A stretch of 64,000 bases of DNA, taken from Lentzea guizhouensis. Its GTDB lineage: Bacteria; Actinomycetota; Actinomycetes; Mycobacteriales; Pseudonocardiaceae. Below are positions 53,331-62,898 of this stretch, in pieces. Every line of letters starts with the position of its first letter. Position 1 is the stretch's first letter. The translations under genes were made by a program, and so were the position numbers. The DNA is taken from contig NZ_CP016793.1 of assembly GCF_001701025.1 (NCBI RefSeq), positions 7,440,001-7,504,000 of the forward strand. Direction: 5' to 3'. The notes beneath the pieces are model-generated. The model was not told the origin of the DNA. It made no database searches and saw nothing but the letters and a program-made list of their open reading frames with translations.

Positions 53331-54688
53331 CGCCGACCTCCAACGGCCAGGGCGTCGGCGAGGTTCTGCCGCGCGTCGGCCGGCAGCAGGTAGCCCGCGT
53401 GCACGTTGGCGACGTCGGCGGTCACCACCTGGTGCAGGTAGTCCCCGCGGTGCGGGTAGAGCCGGGCCAACGTCGCCGCGTCGAACGGCACGTGCGTGCC
53501 GAACAGGCGGCAGAACGTCTCACCGGTGTTGTCGCCGGTGTTCAGCGCCCTGGGTGCGGTCACCTGCGACAACCGGATGCCGCCCAGCGCGAGGCCCAGC
53601 GCGTCGCGCTTCTTGGTGACGCCGTCCGGCTCGAACTCCAACGGGCGCGCGGTCGGCGGCGGCGTGCCCCGCTCGACCCACCGGCGCAGGTGGTCGTAGG
53701 CCGCAGCGGTGACGTGGTGCATCGGCACCCGGCTGAACGGCGGCCGGTCGCAGTCGTACTGCGGTGCGCCGCCGAGGTCGCGTTCGGAGATCGGCACGCG
53801 GTAGGCCTGGCCCTCGTAGCCGGAGTGGGCCGCGCCAGCGACCTCCCAGCGGCGGAACCGGTCGGTGTCGGCGGGACGGGTCGCGCTGCGCACGTCGGTC
53901 TCCGACTGCACCTGGAGGACGGGTTCCGCGCCGGCCCGCGTCGGCGCCGTGCCGACGACGAAGCCGTAACCGTCGAACACCGGCTGCTGCTGCGGCAGGA
54001 CCCGGTCGTACAGCACGGTCATCCGGGCCGCCGACTGCGAGGCGCCGATGGCCAGCACGGTCCGGGGCCGCAGGCCGCCCGTGACCGCACCCGACTCGAC
54101 GGCGCGGCCGGCCTGGGTGAACACGTCGTAGGACAGCTCGTCGGCGGTGAACCGACCGCCGCCGGTCACGTCCAGCCCGCCGTAGCGCGCGGGGCTCCAC
54201 GCGCGGAGCTGGTCCACCCCGACCCGTTGCGCCGACACACCGACCCAGGCGTAGCCCGCGCGGACGACGGACTCGGCGTTCCACAACGCGTCCAGGTCGT
54301 ACCCGGCGGTGACGTTCTGCCACTCGACCAGGGCGGTTCCGTTGAAGTCGCGGGCGTGCGCGGGCCGCCGCACGACGACCCGGGTCGCGTACGGCACACC
54401 GGTGGCGACCTTCGTGCCGTTGCCGGCCCAGCCGTCGGCCGCGCCGGAGACGTGGAATTCCTGCTCGACGTAACCGGCGGCGGCGAGGTCGTCGGACGTG
54501 GAGAAGAACGGGTAGGTGTCCTCGATCCGGTCGGCCAGCCGGTCACCCGGCACGGTCCCGGGCAACGGGCCGACGACCCGCGGCGCCGGACCGGCGGGCG
54601 CGGAGGCGGAGGCGGGGGCGGACGTCGGGACCAGCAGGCCGAGCACGGCCGCGACCAGACCGAGGCGACGCCAGGGGGAAGGGGACAT
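53327..54688 (-). CDS. Secreted alpha/beta-hydrolase-domain protein
   Basis: A 453-residue protein with a signal peptide (RLGLVAAVLGLLVPTSAPAS). It matches the actinobacterial 'alpha/beta hydrolase domain' family: ALVEWQNVTAGYDLDALWNA, the nucleophile region LAIGASQSAARM (GASQS for GxSxS/G) and a late EVAGAAHSG with the probable His. The ATG at 54688 is the start that places the signal peptide correctly; the upstream open frame is antisense to the regulator. It is first in a two-gene operon with the lipase-like gene (ATGA overlap). The TetR gene next upstream reads in the same direction and is its likely regulator. Confidence 0.75.
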   Translation of the reverse strand: MSPSPWRRLGLVAAVLGLLVPTSAPASASAPAGPAPRVVGPLPGTVPGDRLADRIEDTYPFFSTSDDLAAAGYVEQEFHVSGAADGWAGNGTKVATGVPYATRVVVRRPAHARDFNGTALVEWQNVTAGYDLDALWNAESVVRAGYAWVGVSAQRVGVDQLRAWSPARYGGLDVTGGGRFTADELSYDVFTQAGRAVESGAVTGGLRPRTVLAIGASQSAARMTVLYDRVLPQQQPVFDGYGFVVGTAPTRAGAEPVLQVQSETDVRSATRPADTDRFRRWEVAGAAHSGYEGQAYRVPISERDLGGAPQYDCDRPPFSRVPMHHVTAAAYDHLRRWVERGTPPPTARPLEFEPDGVTKKRDALGLALGGIRLSQVTAPRALNTGDNTGETFCRLFGTHVPFDAATLARLYPHRGDYLHQVVTADVANVHAGYLLPADARQNLADALAVGGRR

Positions 54689-54807
54689 ACCGGCTCCCAC
54701 AGCGATGGGGGATGGGTGCGGAACCGACCGTAGCCAGGCCCGGACGACCGGCACCAGAACGCGGCGCCATCGTGAGACCGCCGTCGCAGCACGCTGCGGT
54801 GGTCGGG

Positions 54808-55377
54808 TCAGCGGTGCTGCAGCAGCACCGTGCGGGCGGCGGTTTCGGCCAGGGCCGGGTCGAGCGGCGCGCCGCTGAGCAGTTCGGCGTAGAGGGCGGA
54901 CTCCACGATCCGCACGTACAGGAATGCGACCTGGTCCAGGGCCGCCGCCGACCACGGCCCGCCGTCCACTTCGAGCAGGATCTCCTTCTGCGCCGACACC
55001 GCTCGCCGGTGCACCCCGCCGGCGGTGTTGAACAGCACCCTGGTGGCCGTGTCGGGCTCGCTGCGCAGGAACGCCCGGAACGGGCCGGCCGCGCGCAGGT
55101 CGGCCACGAACCGCCGGGTGACCTCCAGGACGCCCTCGACGCCGACGTTCGTGCGCTCCTGCCGGGCACGGGCCAGCAGCCGGTCCGCGAGCACCCACAG
55201 CACGTCGGCGAGCAGCCCGTCGCGGCTGTGCACGACCCGGTAGAGGGTCGCCCGGCTGATGGCCAGGCTCGCCGCCAGCGCGTCCATCTCGACCCGGCCG
55301 TGCCGCAGGAAGAACCGGCACGCGCCGCGCAGCACCTGGTCCTGGCTCACCACCCGCCGGGCGCCGATCGACCCCAC
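54808..55377 (-). CDS. TetR family regulator (QsdR-like)
   Basis: A 189-residue regulator. The DNA-binding segment is EMDALAASLAISRATLYRVV. The C-terminal region (VRIVESALYAELLSGAPLDP) resembles the QsdR-type TetR group. It lies 119 bases upstream of the secreted-hydrolase operon on the same strand. The ATG at 55377 lacks a strong ribosome site, and an internal alternative is not obvious. A palindrome GTTGACTAAAGTCAAC at 55657 in its upstream region is a candidate operator. Confidence 0.8.
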   Translation of the reverse strand: MGSIGARRVVSQDQVLRGACRFFLRHGRVEMDALAASLAISRATLYRVVHSRDGLLADVLWVLADRLLARARQERTNVGVEGVLEVTRRFVADLRAAGPFRAFLRSEPDTATRVLFNTAGGVHRRAVSAQKEILLEVDGGPWSAAALDQVAFLYVRIVESALYAELLSGAPLDPALAETAARTVLLQHR

Positions 55378-55656
55378 TCGCAGCCCCTCGCCTCCGCCGG
55401 CCCGCCCGTCCGGCCACCCGCATCATCGTCGCCCTGCGGGTCTGCCCGCGAGACCCGGACCGGTGCCGCCGGGGTGTGCGTCACGTCACTTCCCGAGTGC
55501 CGGGCGGGCCCAGGTGCGCGGTGGCGGCGCCGTGGCGATCGAAGGTGACCGCCGCATGCCGCTCTCGACGTTCGTCGACTCTGCTCGCGGCTGGTGTTGT
55601 GACCAACGCGTTCGCGCAGCATCCAGCGCAGGAATTGTCTACTCTGTAGTTTCAGT

Positions 55657-55672
55657 GTTGACTAAAGTCAAC
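55657..55672. promoter_or_regulatory. Candidate operator palindrome
   Basis: GTTGACTAAAGTCAAC has six-base perfect arms and a four-base centre and stands in A/T-rich sequence 280 bases upstream of the TetR gene. Part of it also resembles a -35 box (TTGACT). The rest of 55378-56149 contains no gene I can support apart from the repeat at 55996. Confidence 0.35.
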
Positions 55673-55995
55673 CACAACCGTCGCATACGGCGGTGGTCGC
55701 CGCCGAAGTTCGAAACCCGCCACGGCACTACGTCCGCTCCGTGGTGCGCGTCGACGAGCCACTCAACGACGTGAACACTGCGCGACGGCATGCGAAGCCG
55801 GTCGAGGCCGGAACCTTGGCGCCCCAGATAACAGAAGGGAGGAAATGGGTGATTCTAATGATATCGATTGACTGTGAGATTGGCGACCGAGGTTCTACGC
55901 GGCTGTACAGCTCAGTGTGTAGCTGGGGACTGTGGCTTCAGGCGGTGGTCAGCTCGAACGACTCACAAGGTACAGCGGTCGGTTGGGGTCTGCTG

Positions 55996-56085
55996 CACGA
56001 GGAGGTGACATCTGAGTTGGCTTGCCGTGACGATGAGTTGGCCTGATGTCTGGTGTGGCTTGCTCTTGGTCTGTTCGGGTGGAGA
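55996..56085 (+). repeat. About 80-base dispersed repeat, copy 2
   Basis: The counterpart of 51573-51662, reading EEVTSELACRDDELA to a TGA on the plus strand and continuing similarly for about 40 bases past it. The copy sits 65 bases upstream of the ORF at 56150. Confidence 0.5.
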
Positions 56086-56149
56086 TGGGCAGGATGTCGT
56101 CACGATGTCTTTGGCAGCTGGGTCTCGGTTTTGACTGAGGGAGCTGACC

Positions 56150-56435
56150 GTGGCCACGTTGACGAATGCCGAACTGGTTGCCGCGTTGACGGGATGTCGT
56201 CGTCCAGTGGCGCCGTCTGAGGTGCCTGGCGTGCGTTTTGCGTTCTGCGGCCGGATGTCGACGAACGCGTTCCAGGATGTGCAGACGTCGCGTGCGTGGC
56301 AGCGCGCCGTGTCGGTTGAGTTGATCGAGGGTGTCGGCTCTGTCGTCGCGGAGTTCTTCGATGTGGGTGTGTCGCGGCGGTGGTCGTGGCTGGACCGTCC
56401 GAAGCGGCGGCGTTGCTGGCCGCTGCCGCAGACCC
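56150..56435 (+). pseudogene. Small unknown gene disrupted by the intact IS
   Basis: An open frame reads TLTNAELVAALTGCRRPVAP, GVRFAFCGRMSTNAFQDVQT and so on, up to the IS left end at 56436. If the IS and a two-base CC duplication are removed, the frame continues on the right side (LSTGLLPEHASNCS) to a stop. The IS therefore may have inserted into this gene. No family was recognised. Confidence 0.35.
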
Positions 56436-57621
56436 TGTGGGGTGCCAGAATTCTGCACACACGCGTTGAGCTGCGGTGGTCGGGCACTGTCGTTCGGTCG
56501 GCATGATCGTGCGTGGCGCTGCGACTGCTGTACCTCATCCTTGTTCGGCTCGGTGGCTGGCTGGCGCTGCTCGGCCGGTCGTCGGCGGCCAAGGACGTGG
56601 AGTTGCTGGTGTTGCGGCATGAGGTCACGGTGTTGCGTCGGGGTATGCGCCGTCCGCGGTTGGATTGGGCTGATCGTGCGGTTCTGGCCGCGTTGGTGCG
56701 GCAGCTACCAGTGTGGCTGCGAGAGCACCGGTTGATGTCTCCGGGCACCGTGCTGCGGTGGCATCGGCGGTTGGTCGCGAAGAAGTGGACTTACCCGAAC
56801 CGGACTGGGCGACCGCGGATCGATGAGACCGTCGTGGCGTTGATCGAGCGGATGGCACGGGAGAACTCCGGCTGGGGTTACCGCCGGATCCAGGGCGAGC
56901 TGTTCAAGCTCGGCCATCGGACGTCCGCGTCGACTGTTCGCCGTGTGCTGAAGCGGCTTCGGATTCCCCCTTCGCCCATTCGGAACTCCGACATGTCGTG
57001 GCGGCGGTTTCTGCGTGCTCAGGCGGCGAGCATGCTGGCGTGTGACTTCTTCCATGTCGACTGCGTCGTCACGTTGAAGCGGGTGTACGTGTTCTTCGTG
57101 ATGGAGGTCGGCACCCGCTACGTCCATATCCTCGGGACCACCTCTAACCCTGACGGGCCGTGGACCACTCAGCAGGCTCGCAGCCTCCTTATGACGCTTG
57201 ACGATCGTGCGAACTTTCGATTCCTGGTTCGTGACAGGGCGGGCCAGTTCGCGGCGTCGTTCGATGCTGTTCTCGCTGACGCCGGCATCGACATCGTGAA
57301 GATTCCGCCGCGATGTCCACGGGCCAACTGCTACGCCGAGCGGTTCGTCGGCACCGTCAGGCGAGAGCTCACAGACCGGCTGCTCATCATCAACGAGCAT
57401 CACCTGACATCAGTGCTGAACCGCTACGTTTCCCACTACAACCACCGACGGCCACACAGAGCGCGGAACCATGCTCCGCCGCTACCGGATTACCCCATCG
57501 CAGGGCCAGGTTGTAGATCCGTACGTCGTCGGCGAGTGCTTGGCGGCTTGATCAACGAGTACGAACCTGCAGCTGCTTGATCCGCAGGTCAGGCACGTTA
57601 GTTCGAGTTTGGCACCCCACA
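56436..57621 (+). mobile_element. Intact insertion sequence (about 1186 bases)
   Basis: The ends TGTGGGGTGCCA (56436-56447) and TGGCACCCCACA (57610-57621) are perfect 12-base inverted repeats. They enclose a single integrase-type transposase gene on the plus strand. A two-base CC on both sides may be the target duplication. Two defective relatives lie at 28022 and 51190. TGT...ACA ends and the DDE integrase core fit the IS481/IS3-like group, but I have not assigned a family name. Confidence 0.85.
56513..57580 (+). CDS. IS transposase, DDE integrase core
   Basis: A 355-residue transposase. The N-terminal region ([20 protein letters not shown]) is followed by GWGYRRIQGELFKLGHR (HTH_21-like) and an rve integrase core. 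The core has the first Asp in ACDFFHVDC, the second in RDRAGQFAASFDAVLADAGI and Glu in RANCYAERFVGTV, ending with YVSHYNHRRPHRA. The DDE triad is complete. Start GTG 56513. The related copy at 28089 starts a few codons earlier (MIVGVALR); here a two-base loss puts that ATG out of frame, so expression may be reduced. Confidence 0.85.
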   Translation: MALRLLYLILVRLGGWLALLGRSSAAKDVELLVLRHEVTVLRRGMRRPRLDWADRAVLAALVRQLPVWLREHRLMSPGTVLRWHRRLVAKKWTYPNRTGRPRIDETVVALIERMARENSGWGYRRIQGELFKLGHRTSASTVRRVLKRLRIPPSPIRNSDMSWRRFLRAQAASMLACDFFHVDCVVTLKRVYVFFVMEVGTRYVHILGTTSNPDGPWTTQQARSLLMTLDDRANFRFLVRDRAGQFAASFDAVLADAGIDIVKIPPRCPRANCYAERFVGTVRRELTDRLLIINEHHLTSVLNRYVSHYNHRRPHRARNHAPPLPDYPIAGPGCRSVRRRRVLGGLINEYEPAAA

Positions 57622-57622
57622 C

Positions 57623-57724
57623 CTCTCGACGGGTCTCCTGCCCGAACACGCCTCGAACTGCTCGCCGTGACACCTGCTGGTCGATGATCAGGTCGCGGCG
57701 ACGGTATGCCTGCGTCTCGGTCAC
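57623..57724 (-). pseudogene. Short N-terminal fragment ended by the IS
   Basis: From a GTG at 57724 the minus strand reads TETQAYRRRDLIIDQQVSRR and AVRGVFGQETRREV, then enters the right end of the IS. It is either the start of an interrupted gene or a chance frame opposite the disrupted ORF described at 56150; only one of the two can be real. Confidence 0.2.
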
Positions 57725-57916
57725 TTTGTGCCTCTGAAGTGGGAAGAGCGGCGGATCGGGTGACCCGATCGTGCTGCGTCACGATTGATGGGGGTGTTCC
57801 GTCGGAGGGTTGCCTCGTGGTGTGCCGGGAAGCCTGGTCGGCGAGCCGAGTCGAAACACAGCCGGAGGAACCAGTGACCGTTGTTCCCGCTTTCACCTCG
57901 CGCCGGTCGGCGTCTG

Positions 57917-59209
57917 ATGTCTGAGGGCAACGCACGCCCTGTCCGGCTCCTGGATCGAGGGTCATGGCCCGAGACCCAGCGCATCGCGGAAATCCTCCGC
58001 AAGGAGACCGTGGGCGGTGTCCTGCTCCTTGCAGGTGCTGTCCTGGCACTCGTATGGGCCAATTCGCCCTGGTCCGACTCGTACGAGGCGTTGCGCGAGG
58101 TTCGGATCGGCCCGGCCGCACTACATCTGGACCTCACCCTGTCGGCCTGGGCCGCGGACGGACTGCTGGCAATCTTCTTCTTCGTCGCCGGCCTGGAGGT
58201 CAAACGCGAGTTCGTCGCGGGCGATCTACGCGACCCACGCCGTGCGGCGGTCCCGGTCGCCGCCGCCGTCGGCGGGGTCGTCGTACCGGCCTTGATCTAC
58301 ACCGCGGTCAACCTCGGCGACTCCGCCGCGTTGGGCGGATGGGCGATCCCGACCGCCACCGACATCGCGTTCGCGCTGGCGGTGCTCGCGGTCATCGGCC
58401 ACCACCTGCCCTCCGCACTGCGCACCTTCCTGCTCACCCTGGCGGTTGTGGACGACCTGCTCGCCATCGTGATCATCGCCGTTTTCTACACCCGCGACCT
58501 CTCGATCGGCCCGCTGCTGCTGGCGCTGCTGCCCCTGGCCGTGTTCACGGTGCTGGTGCAGCGCAGGGTGCGGTCGTGGTGGCTGCTGCTCCCGTTGGCG
58601 GCGACGACCTGGGCACTGGTACACGCCTCCGGGATTCACGCCACCGTCGCCGGTGTGCTGCTCGGGTTCGCCGTTCCGGTGATCCGCAAGAAAGGCAGCG
58701 GACCAGGTCTGGCTGAGCACTTCGAGCACCGATTCAGGCCGATCTCGGCCGCAGTGGTGGTTCCGGTGTTCGCGTTCTTCGCAGCCGGTGTCACAGTGGG
58801 CGGCTTCGGAGGTCTGGTCACCTCGCTCGTCGACCCTGTCGCGCTGGGCATCGTGCTGGCGCTCGTGTTCGGCAAGACCATCGGCATCACCGGCGCGACC
58901 TACCTCGTGTCCCGGTTCACCAAAGCTGAACTCGACCACGACCTCACCTGGACCGACGTCATCGGACTGGCTTTGCTGGGCGGCATCGGGTTCACGGTGT
59001 CATTGCTGATCGGTGACCTCGCCTTCGGCGCAGGCAGTGAGAGCGACGAGCACGCCAAGATCGCGATCCTGGTCGGTTCCCTGCTCGCAGGCATGATCGC
59101 CGCCGTCATCCTCCGGGCCCGCAACCGGGTCCATCGAAGGATTTGCGCGGAAGAGTCTGTCGATGCGGACCACGACGGCATCCCCGACGTGCACCAGCGC
59201 GAGGTCTGA
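57917..59209 (+). CDS. nhaA: Na+/H+ antiporter NhaA
   Basis: A 430-residue NhaA with about twelve membrane helices. Signatures: [17 protein letters not shown], the discontinuous-helix region [16 protein letters not shown] and [17 protein letters not shown] with the paired Asp ion-binding residues (Asp163/Asp164 in E. coli numbering). The C-terminus is hydrophilic ([16 protein letters not shown]), longer than in E. coli. The ATG at 57917 is preferred over an upstream in-frame GTG because NhaA proteins start shortly before the first helix. It exchanges sodium for protons at the plasma membrane, in pH and salt homeostasis. The upstream space carries IS sequence; no operon partner is obvious. Confidence 0.9.
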   Translation: MSEGNARPVRLLDRGSWPETQRIAEILRKETVGGVLLLAGAVLALVWANSPWSDSYEALREVRIGPAALHLDLTLSAWAADGLLAIFFFVAGLEVKREFVAGDLRDPRRAAVPVAAAVGGVVVPALIYTAVNLGDSAALGGWAIPTATDIAFALAVLAVIGHHLPSALRTFLLTLAVVDDLLAIVIIAVFYTRDLSIGPLLLALLPLAVFTVLVQRRVRSWWLLLPLAATTWALVHASGIHATVAGVLLGFAVPVIRKKGSGPGLAEHFEHRFRPISAAVVVPVFAFFAAGVTVGGFGGLVTSLVDPVALGIVLALVFGKTIGITGATYLVSRFTKAELDHDLTWTDVIGLALLGGIGFTVSLLIGDLAFGAGSESDEHAKIAILVGSLLAGMIAAVILRARNRVHRRICAEESVDADHDGIPDVHQREV

Positions 59210-59430
59210 CACGCCATTGTCCTGTCCGGCCTGAGTCAGCGCAGCACGGTACCGCTGACCTATGGTCGCCAGGATCTCGGACGCCGGTCCGAGCGAGCCG
59301 TAGCAGCCGGTCACCAGGAGCTGTGGCCGATCGCGCAGTCCGCCGAGCGTGCGATACGCACGGCAAGCGTGGCCCGATCCACCGTGACCGGGAGTGCCGT
59401 CACCACCACATCCTGGAGTCCGCGGTTCTG
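59150..59430 (-). pseudogene. Unidentified frameshifted remnant
   Basis: Two overlapping minus-strand frames join into a plausible protein: DVVVTALPVTVDRATLAVRI, then after a slip near 59320 LLVTGCYGSLGPASEILATI and [20 protein letters not shown]. It has the look of a folded C-terminal domain, but I recognise no family. It overlaps the end of nhaA on the other strand. The stretch up to 59563 contains nothing else I can support. Confidence 0.25.
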
Positions 59431-59563
59431 TTGCTCGGCGCCTGCCGCGTAACGCCCGACGAGCGCGATTGGCTCCTTGCCCTCGCTGACAACATGCTGG
59501 CCGAGAGTCGGTGGCAGCGCGACCCGCGGTCCTGATCGCGTTGTTGGTGCTCGTGCCGCTGGT

Positions 59564-59851
59564 TCAGCTTCCGTCGGCGGCGACGAGAGGGATCGCGGAC
59601 ACGCACGCACCGCTGGCCAGGCCGGCCAGCAGGAGCAGGACTCGGGGACGGGCGGCGAGCTGTCCGCGGCGGCCGAGTAGCACCAGCACCGCTGACAGAG
59701 TGGCAGTGCACACGGCGGGCAGCGTGGCCAGACCCCAGCCCTGTCGCGCCGCCGCACCCACGAAGAGCAGCGAGCACGCGGCAGCGGCCAGCGCGGTGCG
59801 ATGCCAGGCCAGGTCCGTGCGTTCCGGTTGCAGACCGGCGTTGCGGTTCAC
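59564..59851 (-). CDS. DUF202 family membrane protein
   Basis: A 95-residue protein starting VNRNAGLQPERTDLAWHRTA, the DUF202 signature (LQPERT.LAW.RT), followed by three membrane helices. The GTG at 59851 overlaps the stop of the next DUF202 gene. DUF202 proteins are small inner-membrane proteins of uncertain function, often encoded in pairs. In this operon the pair follows a lipoprotein and a two-component system. Confidence 0.85.
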   Translation of the reverse strand: MNRNAGLQPERTDLAWHRTALAAAACSLLFVGAAARQGWGLATLPAVCTATLSAVLVLLGRRGQLAARPRVLLLLAGLASGACVSAIPLVAADGS

Positions 59852-60192
59852 CCGACGATCACCAGGACTGCGGCGAGCACGGCGAGCATCAACACTCCGG
59901 CTGCGAGCACCGCGACCATGGGGCTGGTCGGCAGCGGGGCCCCGGCACGCATGGCCTGCTGTGCGCGGCGCCACCGGGGGAAGCTGGTGGCCGCCACGGT
60001 CGCGGCCAAGGTGATGCAGGCCAGCGCAAGCACGGACGTGGCTCCGGTCACGGTGAACGGCGGCACGAACTGGCGTACCGCGATACCGGCGGCGAGCAGT
60101 CCCAGTGCCGTGCGGATCCAGGCCAGGAAGGTGCGTTCGTTGGCGAGCGTGAACCGGTAGTCGGGCTCGTGGTCCGGTGGTGGGGCCGTCAT
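59848..60192 (-). CDS. DUF202 family membrane protein (YidH-like)
   Basis: A 114-residue protein with YRFTLANERTFLAWIRTALG, the canonical N-terminal motif of YidH/DUF202 proteins, and three transmembrane helices. The ATG at 60192 has a well-spaced AGGAGAGG; a GTG at 60195 would overlap that site. It is coupled to the downstream DUF202 gene and to the upstream lipoprotein gene (stop and start overlap). Confidence 0.87.
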   Translation of the reverse strand: MTAPPPDHEPDYRFTLANERTFLAWIRTALGLLAAGIAVRQFVPPFTVTGATSVLALACITLAATVAATSFPRWRRAQQAMRAGAPLPTSPMVAVLAAGVLMLAVLAAVLVIVG

Positions 60193-60401
60193 CACCTCTC
60201 CTGGCTGTCGCGCGCGGCGGTGGTCGCCGGTGTCGGTGCGCTCGACGTGGTGGTGGGCGCCGTTGTGGGTTTGATCGTGATGGTAGGCGTGGGTTCAGCC
60301 GGGTTCGTGGAGGTGATGAGAACCGGCTCGTCCTGCGCTGACACGCCGCATCCCGTGGTGATGCACACGAGCAACAAGGCCGGCAGCGTGCGGATCTTCA
60401 T
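60192..60401 (-). CDS. Small Thr/Pro-rich lipoprotein
   Basis: A 69-residue protein with a lipoprotein signal (MKIRTLPALLLVCITTGC, Cys18) and a low-complexity Thr/Pro/Ser tail (TPTITIKPTTAPTTTSSAPT), which may span the cell wall or be glycosylated. The ATG at 60401 overlaps the histidine-kinase stop (ATGA). Its position right after the sensor kinase suggests it is an accessory or target of that system. Confidence 0.7.
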   Translation of the reverse strand: MKIRTLPALLLVCITTGCGVSAQDEPVLITSTNPAEPTPTITIKPTTAPTTTSSAPTPATTAARDSQER

Positions 60402-61774
60402 GTGGTGGCCTCCGGGATTTCGACGACGAACCGCGCCCCGCCACCGGGCCGGTCCTGAACCCATGCGCGACCGCCGTGTCGACGGACGTGTTCCGCGACG
60501 AGAGCAAGGCCCAGCCCGCTGCCGGAGTCGGTGCCCCTGCTGCCGGCCCGAGTGCCGCGTGCGAACCGCTCGAAGATCCGTTCACGCAGCTCGGCCGGGA
60601 CACCGGGACCGCGGTCGTCGATCTCGAGGCGGACCTTTCGGTCGTTGCGAAGGACTGCCACGCGAATCGCGCCGCCTGCGTGGCGCTCGGCGTTGTCGAG
60701 CAGGTTGTTGACCACCCGGTCGAGACGACGCCGATCGGCGATCACCAGCGGCGCGGAGGAATTCACCTCGACCTCCGGAACGATCACATCGGACCGCGTG
60801 GCGAGCACGTGGTGGACGAGTCCGCCGAGATCGACTGGCTCCAGCGCGCGCTCGTCGGTCTGCTGGTCTGATCGGGAGATCTCCAGCAGGTCGACGACCA
60901 TGCGCGCAAACCTGTCCACTTCGGACGTGAGCAGGTCGGTCGCCCGTCCCGCCGTGCCGAGAATCTCCGCACGTCGGCGGCGCAGTATCTCGGCGGCGTT
61001 CAACATCGTGGTCAGCGGAGAGCGCAGTTCATGGCTGACGTCGCTCGCGAACCTGGCGTCGCGCAGAGCCCGTTGTTCGAGCTCGTCGGCTGTGGTGTTG
61101 AACGTCCGTGCCAGCGGGGCGAGATCCGGGTCCGCGCGTTCTGGCATGCGCGACCGGAGATCACCTCCCGCGATGCGGTGGGCCACCGCGGTGAGCTCGG
61201 TCAGTGGCCGCAGCGCCCGTCTGGCGGCCCACGCTCCTAGTGCGACACCGAGCAGTCCGCTGACCACGGTGCCGGCGATGAGCACGGCGCTGAGGAACCG
61301 GAACGTGCGGTCGAGCTGCAGAGTGGGGGACAGCTCGAGGTAGTGGACGTCGGCGGTGATCGGCAGCGTGACAGCGATGACCGGGATGCCGTCGACCACA
61401 AGGCGCTGCCTCGCGGGGACACCGTTACGAGTGAGCTCGAGCAGCCGCGGCGGGAGGGTGGAAGGGTCGATCTGGCGGCCGCTGGAGCGCAGCTCGTCCG
61501 GGCGGTACAGCAAGATCGTGGAGTCCGGACCTGTCGTGAGGCCGGTGAGCAGCTTGTCCAGGCCCTCACCGCCGCGGCGCAACTCCTCGCTGATCACCTT
61601 GGCGTTGACCTCGGCCTGCCGCTCGGCGCTCTGTTCCCGTTGCCGCAGGAGATAGCCTGAGGACAGGTTCCACGTCGCCATCGCCAGCACGCTGGACAGC
61701 AGGAACGAGCCGAGACCGAACGCGGCTGCGACCCGCCAGCGCAAGGAAAGCTGCAAGCGTCCGCGGACGGTCAC
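60398..61774 (-). CDS. Sensor histidine kinase
   Basis: A 458-residue HK: transmembrane helix 1 near residues 14-36, an extracellular sensor of about 125 residues, helix 2 near 163-185 and a HAMP domain (ARRALRPLTELTAVAHRIAG). The phospho-acceptor box is FASDVSHELRSPLTTM (His in SHELRSP), and the ATPase has N box NNLLDNAERHAGG, G1 DDRGPGVP and G2 SGSGLGLALV. The GTG start at 61774 overlaps the response-regulator stop. The sensor domain resembles MtrB/CseC-type kinases that respond to cell-envelope stress, but the signal is unknown. Confidence 0.9.
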   Translation of the reverse strand: MTVRGRLQLSLRWRVAAAFGLGSFLLSSVLAMATWNLSSGYLLRQREQSAERQAEVNAKVISEELRRGGEGLDKLLTGLTTGPDSTILLYRPDELRSSGRQIDPSTLPPRLLELTRNGVPARQRLVVDGIPVIAVTLPITADVHYLELSPTLQLDRTFRFLSAVLIAGTVVSGLLGVALGAWAARRALRPLTELTAVAHRIAGGDLRSRMPERADPDLAPLARTFNTTADELEQRALRDARFASDVSHELRSPLTTMLNAAEILRRRRAEILGTAGRATDLLTSEVDRFARMVVDLLEISRSDQQTDERALEPVDLGGLVHHVLATRSDVIVPEVEVNSSAPLVIADRRRLDRVVNNLLDNAERHAGGAIRVAVLRNDRKVRLEIDDRGPGVPAELRERIFERFARGTRAGSRGTDSGSGLGLALVAEHVRRHGGRAWVQDRPGGGARFVVEIPEATT

Positions 61775-62454
61775 GGGTTGCGTTCCACCCGGTAACCGCT
61801 GCCACGAACCGTGATCACCACTTCGGGAGCGTCGGGGTCCCGCTCGACCTTGCAGCGCAGCCTGCTGATGTGGACGTCGAGCAGCCTCGTGTCACCGTAG
61901 TAGTCGTACCCCCAGACGCGGCGCAACAGCTGTTCCCTCGTCACGACCCGTCCCTCCGCGACGGCGAGCTCGGCGAACAGTCGGAACTCCGTCTTGGTGA
62001 GGCGCAGGTCGGCGCCGGCCCGTTGTGCGACGCCCTCGTCGGGTCTGATCTCGATGTCGCCGATGCGGTACACGGCGCTCTGCAGATCACTGCGGCGACG
62101 TCGCAGCAAGGCCCGGATCCGGGCTGCCAGCTCGCTCGCGACGAGTGGTTTGGTGACGTAGTCGTCGGCCCCTGCCTCCAGCCCGGCGATCACGTCAGAG
62201 GTGTCCGTGCGAGCCGTGATGATGATGATCCGCAGGTCGGCGCGGGATCGCAGCGCTTTGCAGACGACCAGGCCGTCCATGCCGGGCAACATCAAGTCCA
62301 GCAGCACGACGTCGAACACGCCGGTGTCGAGCAGGTGCAGCGCCTCCTCGCCCGAGCCCGCTTCGACGACGTCGAACCCCTCATCGCCCAACGCCAAGCC
62401 GAGCGCCTGCCGGATGCGCTCGTCGTCCTCGACGAGCAGCACGCGATAGTCCAT
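61771..62454 (-). CDS. OmpR-family response regulator
   Basis: A 227-residue regulator. The receiver domain has the acidic pair VEDDERIRQA, phospho-acceptor Asp in VVLLDLMLPGMDG, Thr in IITARTD and Lys in YVTKPLVASEL. The winged-helix DNA-binding half reads LTKTEFRLFAELAVAEGRVV, then REQLLRRVWGYDYYGDTRLL and VRGSGYRV. It is first in the operon, followed by HK, lipoprotein and two DUF202 genes. The ATG at 62454 is the natural start before MDYRVLLVEDD. The promoter lies in the gap to its right. Confidence 0.92.
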   Translation of the reverse strand: MDYRVLLVEDDERIRQALGLALGDEGFDVVEAGSGEEALHLLDTGVFDVVLLDLMLPGMDGLVVCKALRSRADLRIIIITARTDTSDVIAGLEAGADDYVTKPLVASELAARIRALLRRRRSDLQSAVYRIGDIEIRPDEGVAQRAGADLRLTKTEFRLFAELAVAEGRVVTREQLLRRVWGYDYYGDTRLLDVHISRLRCKVERDPDAPEVVITVRGSGYRVERNP

Positions 62455-62898
62455 TGCTCTGTGTCCTCGCTTCCTTGCAGGGGCAGCCTTCCACCGGCCT
62501 TCCGATGACAGGGCTTCGGGGGGACGTCCAGGCGAGCCGTCGCGAGGACTTCGCAAGGTCGAGATGCGGTGCTGATCTGAGCGGATGCGTGGGGCGTGTG
62601 AAGCCGCCCTGCGCCGCCCCACACGCCCTGTGGCCGTCCGGCAGGCTTCCCGATGGCGCGCCGAGTCGCCGGAGCGGGCAGCAACAGCGAATGCGAGCGG
62701 ACGAACCCGAACAATGTAGCGCGCCGAACCTTGCGAAATCCCAACAAAGGGTCTGGCGTGATCCGAGAAGCGAATCGCCGCCACTGGCATCCCGTGCATT
62801 CTGTTAGGACCTCGTAAGGTTCGCCAGACGGTTCGTAGGGCAAGCTGGGCGGTGCGGGCACGAGCTCGTGCAGCGGATGCCCGCACCAAACCTCACCG

